The notes under the pieces: model-generated
Database searches by the model: none
Told to the model about the DNA's origin: nothing
What the model saw: the letters and a program-made list of their open reading frames with translations, nothing else
In this document: piece after piece, positions 1 to 4,817 of the stretch
How positions within the stretch are numbered: the first letter of the stretch is position 1
How the letters are laid out: each line of letters starts with the position of its first letter
Translations under genes and position numbers: made by a program
NCBI GenBank assembly: GCA_028290305.1
Contig: JAQGKC010000493.1
Coordinates: forward strand, 1 to 9,469
Source of the DNA: Bradyrhizobium sp.
Lineage (GTDB): Bacteria; Pseudomonadota; Alphaproteobacteria; Rhizobiales; Xanthobacteraceae
Direction of reading: 5' to 3'
Length of the DNA stretch: 9,469 nucleotides

Positions 1-301
1 TCGATGAGCTGAAGCCAAGTCGCCATGGTACTATCTCCACTCGGCGCTCAAGCCTTGGATTTCGATATTGTCTATCCGGGTTAGCGGTCATGGGCTTCTC
101 GTTATCCCGCTAGGATAGCTAGCCATAAAAAACAGCTGACCCACCGGCCGAGTCGGTGATTTTCCGCTCTAGTTTAGGCCGGGCGGCAAGAAAGGTGAAG
201 TCATGGTTGCGCGCGACGCGCGGCTTGCGTTTTCAGGACCACGTTGATGCAGCCGCCCTTTGCATGCGGGAGCTTGGCTCAATCAGAGGGTTCGCACGCG
301 T
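1..301. other. Non-coding flank left of the IS remnant
   Basis: No convincing gene is visible. Frame 3 is open from the window edge to a TAG near 111-113 (about 36 codons), but the peptide has no recognisable character and could be a chance reading or the tail of an upstream gene. A 14-codon ORF from ATG 203 follows an AAAGG sequence but is too short to call. The stretch also holds a terminator-like hairpin (142-163), a CGCGCG-A-CGCGCG palindrome (210-222) and one copy of a 12-bp repeat (72-83) that recurs just inside the IS remnant. Confidence 0.5.
142..163 (+). terminator. Possible rho-independent terminator
   Basis: CACCG (142-146) can pair with CGGTG (154-158) around a 7-nt loop, followed directly by ATTTT (159-163). 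The short GC-rich stem and the T-run fit a weak intrinsic terminator reading rightward. It would end whatever transcript enters from the left edge, where no complete gene can be seen. The stem is only 5 bp, so a chance occurrence is possible. Confidence 0.35.
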
Positions 302-1164
302 TGTACCGAAAAACCCTATCCGGGTTATCGAATGATAGAATAGGCTAAGCTTGCCCGATGAACGCACTGATCTGCATCGTTCTGGCCGTGCTGGCCTCGC
401 TATTCAAGTCGAATAGCCGGCTCGAGGCGGGGAATGCAGTGCTTCGACATCAGCTGATCGTCTTGCGACGCAAGCTGAAAGGGCCGGCTCGTCTCACGAT
501 CAACGACCGCTGGTTCTTCGTCCAGCTCTATCGCTCGTTCCCGTCGATCCTTCCGGTTCTCATGATTATTCGACCCGAAACGCTGGTGCGTTGGCAGCGG
601 GCTGGCTTTCGACGCGGGCCTCCATGGTAGGAAGGCGGACCTTTCTGCGAAACTAGGCGCCGGACGTCGTAGCCATGGATTTGTTCCCAGTGCCGACCAT
701 TGGCTTTAAGCTGCTGTATGGCTTCGCCATCATACGGCTTGATCGCAGAGATCTCGTCTGGATCGGCGTCACAACCAACCCGACGGCGGAATGGGGTTGC
801 ACGTCAGATCACCGAGGCTTTTCTTTGGGATGGCGCTCCGCGCTATATGATCCGATATCGAGATCGAATCGACGGCACTGTCGTCACGCGCGGACGGCGT
901 GCCATGGGCATCCGAGACAAGCCAATTGCATCAGCCTCGCCTTGGCAGAACAGCTTCGAACGGCTGATCGGATCGATCCGGCGCGGGTGTTTGGACCACA
1001 TCATTGTCTTGGGCGAGCGGACTATCATAACGGCGTGAGAACGCATCGGCCATTGAACAAGGATGCGCCTGTCTCTCGCCAGGCTCGGCGATCCGGCGTC
1101 ATGAATTCGCGTGCCATAGTGGGCGGACTTCATCGTCAATACGTTCGGATCTAGATTCGGTACA
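302..1164 (+). mobile_element. Degenerate insertion sequence (IS481/IS3-like) remnant
   Basis: The decayed transposase at 358-1154 is bracketed by a 9-bp perfect inverted repeat: TGTACCGAA at 302-310 and TTCGGTACA at 1156-1164. The ends read TG...CA, as in many DDE insertion sequences, and the transposase stop lies one base from the right repeat, a typical compact layout. Inward of the 9 bp both ends share ATCCG at nearly the same offset, so the terminal repeat may have been longer and imperfect. I see no clear target-site duplication. The remnant is about 0.86 kb. An intact relative should be about 0.25 kb longer, because about 66 codons are missing inside the transposase and about 38 nt near its end. 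The family name is from the protein style; the exact element is not identified. Confidence 0.55.
358..1154 (+). pseudogene. Transposase/integrase (DDE, rve core) pseudogene
   Basis: An intact relative would be a DDE transposase cutting and joining IS ends. The N-terminal part reads openly from ATG 358 to 630, with a leucine-rich start and the AVLRHQLIVLRRK motif typical of this integrase group. Near 613-622 the reading jumps from AGFRR to RGPP, so about 66 residues seem deleted. The following segment has a TAG at 654, then enters the catalytic core (MDLFPVPTIGFKLLYGF, first Asp at codon 675). An extra G in the run 793-796 shifts the frame. The core continues as VARQITEAF to SPWQNSFERLIGSIRR. 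A further deletion of about 38 nt near 1015-1023 shifts it back to YHNGVRTHRPL...GGLH-QYVRI and the stop at 1152-1154. The usual IRDRD catalytic motif reads IRYRD, with Tyr at codon 856-858. The gene is certainly dead; comparison with intact relatives is from memory. Confidence 0.85.
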
Positions 1165-1606
1165 CGCAGCGCGGAAATTCAACATCGCTGATCGGCGTAT
1201 CGTCCGGGAACCCTGGCGTGGGATGATCCAGTTCGCGCATTTTCCCTTCGTCTTCTTCCACACCTTCGCCGGGACAAGGCTCGCTCTGTATTCCGGATCG
1301 GCAGCGAACCGCTGAGCCTTTCGCTGCTGGGAAAGTATCTCACAGCCATGCCATTCCGCTTGACGGTCCACCAATCCTCATATGCGATTTTCAATATTTA
1401 ATGTGAGCCAGACGTCACGAGATCCTGGATCCTGATTGGAAAACGACGCACCCGGATTGCCGTCGCGTGCCAGACCGCGTTTATTTAAGCTGGCGTTTCT
1501 CTATGGTTTGAAACCCTGACGTCCGAATCGACGAGGACGTTTTCTTATACGTAACCCTGGCCAGCCGATCCCTTTTCGAAAAGGATTTCGGCTAATCGGA
1601 TGTGGC
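1165..1606. other. Intergenic stretch between the IS remnant and ORF 1607
   Basis: No supported gene. On the minus strand a TTG-start reading from 1394 (MKIAYEDWWTVKRNGMAVRY...) looks protein-like for about 25 residues. A second minus frame then looks more protein-like (AQRFAADPEYRASL...), which could be a frameshifted remnant of a small gene. This is too weak to call. A tandem GATCCTG repeat occurs near 1420. The stretch ends with a strong palindrome at 1563-1593, annotated separately. Confidence 0.4.
1563..1593. promoter_or_regulatory. Nested palindrome, operator- or hairpin-like
   Basis: CCTTTTCGAAAAGG (1571-1584) is a perfect 14-bp palindrome. It is flanked by AGCCGA (1563-1568) and TCGGCT (1588-1593), a second 6-bp pair around it, so 20 of 31 positions (10 pairs) are two-fold symmetric. 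It ends 13 bp before the ATG at 1607 and includes the only purine-rich AAAAGG sequence nearby. It could bind a dimeric regulator, or fold in RNA and act on the 1607 ORF. There is no T-run after it, so it is a poor intrinsic terminator. Confidence 0.45.
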
Positions 1607-2020
1607 ATGGTTTCAACAGATCATTTTCGGCAAGAGATTAAGTCCCGGCTCGAATTGGCGGGCGCACGAGGTCGGCAAGACCTAACTATCGAGTGTGGAG
1701 AGCTCTACAGATCCGTCAGTAAGCTCCCTGTTTTTGATCCATGGATGATCTTCTGCTGCAACGCGATGCGCGCCGAAATGGCAAAGACGGAAAATTACAC
1801 AATGGATTCTGTATGCGCAGCCGCTCGTTCTCCCGCTACAAACGGGCGATCTCCGCCGAGAAGAATCGAACGACTAAGGCACGGGGGTTCTGCACTCCAA
1901 TTCCACCGCGACCTGCGTACCCATCGAGACAAAAGAGGCAGCGGATCCACTTGCCCACGCGGGCGTGCCGGTGTGGTCCCCAAGGAAAAAGCGCGCGAGA
2001 CGTCAGCGATTGAGTGTTAG
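1607..2020 (+). CDS. Hypothetical protein, C-terminus probably degraded
   Basis: The 137-aa reading begins MVSTDHFRQEIKSRLELAGA. Its first 60 residues or so (a helical FRQEI start, then ARGRQDLTIECGELYRSV, then a CCNAMRAEM segment at about 48-56) resemble a family of short, roughly 80-aa hypothetical proteins I associate with rhizobia, whose function I do not know. After about residue 60 the sequence turns into Arg/Ser/Pro-rich, low-character peptide. That suggests a frameshift or lost ending, so the true family product would be shorter. No strong ribosome binding site is seen: AAAAGG lies about 22 nt upstream, inside the palindrome at 1563-1593. The start is chosen because it is the first ATG in frame and fits the conserved beginning. 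It may be a pseudogene. Confidence 0.45.
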   Translation: MVSTDHFRQEIKSRLELAGARGRQDLTIECGELYRSVSKLPVFDPWMIFCCNAMRAEMAKTENYTMDSVCAAARSPATNGRSPPRRIERLRHGGSALQFHRDLRTHRDKRGSGSTCPRGRAGVVPKEKARETSAIEC

Positions 2021-2146
2021 ATTCGGGGCCATGGTTGCGGAGTTGTCGTCCTGAAAGCCATTGAGCAGCACATAACAGCCGAACAGGATGACTGCCAACA
2101 AGCAATATACAAGATAGAAAGGGCGTCCGGACCTGTGACCGCTCAT
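2003..2146 (-). CDS. Small single-pass membrane protein (47 aa)
   Basis: This short minus-strand gene starts at ATG 2146 and ends at TGA 2005-2003. The product begins MSGHRSGRPFYLVYCLLAVI. It has a positively charged N-terminus (His, Arg, Arg), one hydrophobic helix at about residues 10-29, and a polar, acidic tail (FQDDNS at 31-36), so the N-terminus should face the cytoplasm. It follows the 2181-2552 gene by 34 nt on the same strand and is probably co-transcribed with it. A weak AGGGA ribosome binding sequence lies 9 nt before the ATG. The function is unknown. The charge pattern, hydrophobic run and gene pairing support a real gene; short length limits certainty. Confidence 0.5.
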   Translation of the reverse strand: MSGHRSGRPFYLVYCLLAVILFGCYVLLNGFQDDNSATMAPNLTLNR

Positions 2147-2180
2147 TTCGCTGGATCCCTAATCTTGGCGAACCGACCGC

Positions 2181-2552
2181 TCAGCTCTTTGTGGCCGTCC
2201 TTGAGAGTTCAGCTTGCACGCCCGCTGCGCACGCCTTGGCGAATGAATAGTCCATACTCGTGGAGGCAACGGTCTTCACGAATTCGCCGATGACGTTGTC
2301 CCTTGAATATGGGCCCGCCGCGTTAAACTTGGCGACGGCGCCGTCAGACGCAGTGAACTGCGCGACGCACAAAGGGACCAAGATTGACATCCGACCGCTG
2401 CTTTCTGCCATTGCGCTCATAGTTCTGGCAGTGCCTTCGGTGACCCAGCCGCCCCAGATAAATCCGATCATCATCGCTGCAACAGCACCGAAAGCGATAC
2501 CTTGGAGGAAGCGGGTCCGGGCCTCACCCTGCAAAATTGCGGGTATTCTCAT
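2181..2552 (-). CDS. Conserved hypothetical membrane-anchored protein
   Basis: This 123-aa protein has an N-terminal transmembrane segment at about residues 17-38 (FLQGIAFGAVAAMMIGFIWGGW). A polar domain follows, with a PLCVAQF motif at about 60-66, a VIGEFVKTVAS segment and a second Cys in AKACAAGVQAEL. The layout TM - WGGWVT - PxCVA-F - CA--L matches a family of conserved hypothetical proteins I recall from rhizobia; no function is known to me. The two Cys residues (62 and 108) could pair if the domain is periplasmic. I chose ATG 2552 over the longer reading from 2627 because a full AAAGGAG lies 6 nt before it. It is the first gene of a likely two-gene minus-strand unit with the 47-aa peptide. 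Confidence 0.75.
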   Translation of the reverse strand: MRIPAILQGEARTRFLQGIAFGAVAAMMIGFIWGGWVTEGTARTMSAMAESSGRMSILVPLCVAQFTASDGAVAKFNAAGPYSRDNVIGEFVKTVASTSMDYSFAKACAAGVQAELSRTATKS

Positions 2553-2558
2553 GATGAT

Positions 2559-2565
2559 CTCCTTT
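2559..2565 (-). promoter_or_regulatory. Ribosome binding site deciding the 2552 start
   Basis: On the minus strand AAAGGAG sits 6 nt before ATG 2552. It is a near-perfect Shine-Dalgarno and rules out the longer start at 2627. Confidence 0.75.
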
Positions 2566-3162
2566 GTTGCGCACACAAGCGCGTTCGCAGCCGCAGACGC
2601 CGCTTGCATCCGCGCTTGGAAAAGCATCTAGCCTAAGAGATTGCGCCTTCCGATGGCACTCTAGCTGCCACCACGACGACGAGCAGCGACGTCGGACGTC
2701 GCCGCTTCATGGACAGCTTCAAGGTGAGCAACGGCCACCCGTAGCTGAACGGTAGACTGTTGTCCTGATGCTGTACAGCACGTTCTTGGTCTCGAGTCAG
2801 AAGGTCGCAGCGCCATCGTCTCTGGAGAGCGGTCTCAGGCCGCGATCGCAGCTATCAGCGGCTTGGTCCCGACGAAGCACATGACCGCGTCGGACTATCG
2901 GCCAGGACAGAGAGCTATCTCGGCGGTCCGCCCCTTTAAGTTGGGAAAGAAATGCCAAAAAATCGCTGCGCGCCGCGCGTATAAGGAGTCATGGTCGGGA
3001 TTTGCGGACGGATCAAGCGGGAAGTTCATCACAGGGCTGGACAAGAGGTTCCGGTGGTTGCCCGACGCGTAGAACCCATCGTCTTCACAGGCTTGCGGTG
3101 CAAAGCTCAGAGTATTCGTTCCGGAGAGCAATATTCAAAACGTCCGTATGGTTTGCAATGAG
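2566..3162. other. Long intergenic stretch with no confident gene
   Basis: This region lies upstream of the minus-strand gene at 2552 and should hold its promoter, but I cannot point to convincing -35/-10 boxes or a GGAAC-type ECF promoter. ORFs in it (for example 2863-3072 plus and 3131-2895 minus) have no protein-like character. A 56-codon ORF from ATG 2991 has AAGGAG in front, but only 2 nt away, which is too close. The clearest structure is the palindrome at 2686-2702. Confidence 0.5.
2686..2702. promoter_or_regulatory. Perfect 8+8 palindrome, operator-like
   Basis: GCGACGTC (2686-2693), one central G, then GACGTCGC (2695-2702) form a perfect 17-bp inverted repeat. The central base makes a hairpin impossible without opening the stem, so DNA binding by a dimer is the likelier role. 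It lies 134 bp upstream of the minus-strand gene starting at 2552 and far from any plus-strand gene. The function is not known. Confidence 0.4.
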
Positions 3163-3279
3163 TCAGGCCATTGCCGGCGCGAACGTGGTGAACGTCGCGT
3201 CATCATTCGTGAGCACCATGATGGTCAGGCCCAGCCCAAAACAAACTACGATTCTCCTCGCTATTCGACAGATAGTCAC
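3163..3279 (-). CDS. Possible 38-aa membrane peptide
   Basis: A minus-strand reading from GTG 3279 to TGA 3165-3163 gives a peptide beginning MTICRIARRIVVCFGLGLTI. It has a basic N-terminus (Arg at 5, 8 and 9), one hydrophobic helix at about 10-23, and a short tail rich in Thr, Ala and Phe. The order, basic then hydrophobic then polar, is typical of small inner-membrane peptides. No good ribosome binding site is seen before the GTG; GAGGAG lies inside the reading, so the start may differ. I do not recognise the family. It may be a chance ORF. Confidence 0.35.
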   Translation of the reverse strand: MTICRIARRIVVCFGLGLTIMVLTNDDATFTTFAPAMA

Positions 3280-3363
3280 TATATCAAGACATCACCGCGC
3301 GCCCCGGGCTGTTATCGGTGACTGAGAGCGTTGCGCTCCCGCCTCCACCAAAAGGGCGGTTGC

Positions 3364-3471
3364 ATGTCTGATACCCTCAAATTCGATCTTCGTGATTGGC
3401 TGGTGCCTCCGGTGCTTTTGCCGATCTTTTTTGCGCTGCTGATCGCTGCTGCCGTGATTATTCAGTGGTAG
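3364..3471 (+). CDS. Small single-pass membrane peptide (35 aa)
   Basis: The ORF starts at ATG 3364 with AAAAGGG 7 nt upstream and ends at TAG 3469-3471. The product begins MSDTLKFDLRDWLVPPVLLP. It has a polar 12-residue N-terminus with mixed charge, a Pro-Pro turn, and one hydrophobic helix (about 13-33) ending in QW. This fits a tiny inner-membrane protein, possibly a subunit or regulator of a larger membrane complex, although no partner is visible here. It lies 47 nt before the 63-aa gene on the same strand and may share its transcript. I do not recognise a named family. Confidence 0.55.
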   Translation: MSDTLKFDLRDWLVPPVLLPIFFALLIAAAVIIQW

Positions 3472-3518
3472 TCCGCCTCAACGGGAATCCGAGCGCTCAA
3501 CAGAAAGCAGGAGTCGGA

Positions 3519-3710
3519 ATGGCAAATACGGCGATCATCAGAGACGCATACGGCGTTCCGTCAATGTTCGTTGATTCGAAAACCGGCAAGGATGATGCCG
3601 CCTTTGTCTTTATCAGGGTCGGCGATGAGGAACGCCGGATGCGGTGGGCCGAATGGGATGCGCTTCCCGCCTGGACTGGCGTTCGTCCGTCCTGGGCGAC
3701 CAAACGCTAA
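3519..3710 (+). CDS. Hypothetical small protein (63 aa)
   Basis: The product begins MANTAIIRDAYGVPSMFVDS and is soluble. Residues 27-46 alternate hydrophobic and charged positions (AAFVFIRVGDEERRMRW), suggesting beta strands, and the end is Trp-rich (W43, W46, W52, W59). I chose ATG 3519 over the longer open frame from 3396 because AGGAG (3509-3513) lies 5 nt before it and the upstream reading overlaps the 35-aa membrane gene. It is followed by a strong stem-loop at 3768-3795 and then the manA operon. I do not recognise a family and infer no function. Confidence 0.6.
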   Translation: MANTAIIRDAYGVPSMFVDSKTGKDDAAFVFIRVGDEERRMRWAEWDALPAWTGVRPSWATKR

Positions 3711-3767
3711 TGGACCCAGTAAGGTTGCTATCTGACGCCGGAGTACCCATCTGATCAGTTAGCTCAG

Positions 3768-3795
3768 CGGGATCGCGGCAAACGCGAACATCCCG
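3768..3795 (+). other. Strong GC-rich stem-loop
   Basis: CGGGATCGCG (3768-3777) pairs with CGCG (3783-3786) and ATCCCG (3790-3795), leaving a GCAAA loop and a 3-nt AAC bulge on the right arm. All ten base pairs are Watson-Crick. No T-run follows, so it is not a textbook intrinsic terminator. It could act as an end-protecting or processing structure for the 3364-3710 transcript, or as a leader structure for manA, whose ATG is 90 nt downstream. Confidence 0.4.
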
Positions 3796-3843
3796 TCGCG
3801 ACGCCTTAGCCACGCCAAATCATATCAGCGGTATCGACCAACG

Positions 3844-3862
3844 GCATATCGCCTCGATATGC
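3844..3862. promoter_or_regulatory. Perfect inverted repeat upstream of manA
   Basis: GCATATCG (3844-3851), CCT, then CGATATGC (3855-3862) form a perfect 8+8 inverted repeat ending 22 bp before the manA ATG. A related CATATC-AGCG half-site occurs at 3821-3830. The position suits an operator for the sugar operon, overlapping the transcription start or 5' leader. In RNA it could also form an 8-bp hairpin with a 3-nt loop. Which regulator might bind is not known. Confidence 0.5.
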
Positions 3863-3884
3863 GCGCTACGGGTCAGGACAATGT

Positions 3885-4817
3885 ATGGCCATCGAGCATG
3901 CCGCCGTGCAGATTGCGCGCAAACCGTGGGGGGTAGGCGATCTCGATCCATGGAGCAGCGTCGACGTTGCGCGTGACCCGGTTGGAGAGTTGTGGTTTCA
4001 GCGCACGCACAAGCATGCACCCATCCCGGCCCTGCTGCTCAAATTACTGTTCACCAGCGAGCCCCTGTCGATTCAGGTTCATCCGGACGATGAATTTGCC
4101 CGCTCAATCGGCTTGCCGAACGGCAAGAATGAAGCCTGGTACATTCTCGCAGCAGCCCCGGGCGCGCGGGTTGCGCTGGGACTGAAGCGGCGACTCACGC
4201 CACAGGCATTGCGCGTAGCGATCAGGGACGGCTCGATTGCCCACCTCACGCAATGGCGTCCCGTCGCGAAAGGCGACATCATCTTCGTCCCCGCCGGAAC
4301 GATCCACGCCATTGGCGCCGGTATCGTACTCGCCGAGATTCAGCAGCGCAGCGACACGACATTCCGCCTGTTTGACTATGGCAGGCAGCGCGAACTGCAT
4401 GAAGAATGCGCCGTCGCTGTTTCCGACGCCGGGCCGATTCAGGCCCAATCCGGTCCACGACGCCTCACCGCGGCTCGAACAACCCTGATCACAAGCCAGC
4501 ATTTCGTCATTGAGCGGATCGACCTGCCGGCGAATTCGAATTGGGCACTCAATGCCGATCGGGAAACCTGGATCCTTGCGATCGAGGGCCGGGCGCGGAT
4601 CGGGTTGACGAACATATCGGTTGGTGACGCCGTCTTTATCGAGGGCGATCGAACAGGCATCGAGGTCGGCGCAGACGGCATGAGCGGCCTGATGGCTTAT
4701 CCGGGACCTGATCCCGTCGCCGCCCTGCTGCAGGACGCCGGAGAACTGACCAAATATGCCGGCATGTCCGCCGGCGACGCGCCGAAATCAAGCAAGACTG
4801 TCGAGGTACAAGCATGA
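3885..4817 (+). CDS. manA: Mannose-6-phosphate isomerase, class I
   Basis: This 310-aa cytoplasmic enzyme should interconvert mannose 6-phosphate and fructose 6-phosphate, linking GDP-mannose supply or mannose breakdown to glycolysis. The type I cupin zinc site is complete: Q64 and H66 in SIQVHPDDE, E83 in GKNEAWY, and H141 in VPAGTIHAIGAG. LLFTSEPLSIQVHPDD and EIQQRSDTTFRLFDYGR are family hallmarks. The length fits the short (about 310-320 aa) bacterial form rather than the roughly 390-aa enterobacterial one. ATG 3885 has AGGA 6 nt upstream. The stop overlaps the ATG of the glycosyltransferase gene (ATGA), which implies translational coupling. An inverted repeat lies just upstream (3844-3862). 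Function is confident; which pathway it serves is inferred from its neighbours. Confidence 0.92.
   Translation: MAIEHAAVQIARKPWGVGDLDPWSSVDVARDPVGELWFQRTHKHAPIPALLLKLLFTSEPLSIQVHPDDEFARSIGLPNGKNEAWYILAAAPGARVALGLKRRLTPQALRVAIRDGSIAHLTQWRPVAKGDIIFVPAGTIHAIGAGIVLAEIQQRSDTTFRLFDYGRQRELHEECAVAVSDAGPIQAQSGPRRLTAARTTLITSQHFVIERIDLPANSNWALNADRETWILAIEGRARIGLTNISVGDAVFIEGDRTGIEVGADGMSGLMAYPGPDPVAALLQDAGELTKYAGMSAGDAPKSSKTVEVQA

Noticed and set aside
142..163. The hairpin resembles the end of a Cas9 tracrRNA (CACCGAGTCGGTG-like)
   Set aside because: There is no CRISPR array, cas gene or anti-repeat in the window; it is only a similar terminator-like hairpin.
210..222. CGCGCG-A-CGCGCG palindrome
   Set aside because: Simple alternating CG in GC-rich DNA readily gives such symmetry; there is no gene context to support a role.
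1179..1394. Minus-strand reading MKIAYEDWWTVKRNGMAVRY from TTG 1394, continuing in another frame
   Set aside because: It looks protein-like for about 25 residues and might be a frameshifted remnant, but there is no ribosome binding site, no recognised family and no intact frame; mentioned only in the gap entry.
2260..2631. 123-codon plus-strand ORF across the 2181-2552 gene
   Set aside because: The minus-strand frame has an AAAGGAG site, a clear transmembrane segment and family-like motifs; the plus frame is its antisense shadow.
2991..3161. 56-codon plus-strand ORF with AAGGAG just before ATG 2991
   Set aside because: The spacing is only 2 nt, the peptide has no protein-like character, and it lies in a region without other coding signal.
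3758..3800. TTAGCTCAGCGGGA resembles a tRNA D-arm
   Set aside because: No anticodon stem, T-loop GGTTCGANNCC motif or acceptor pairing follows; the same bases are better explained by the 3768-3795 stem-loop.
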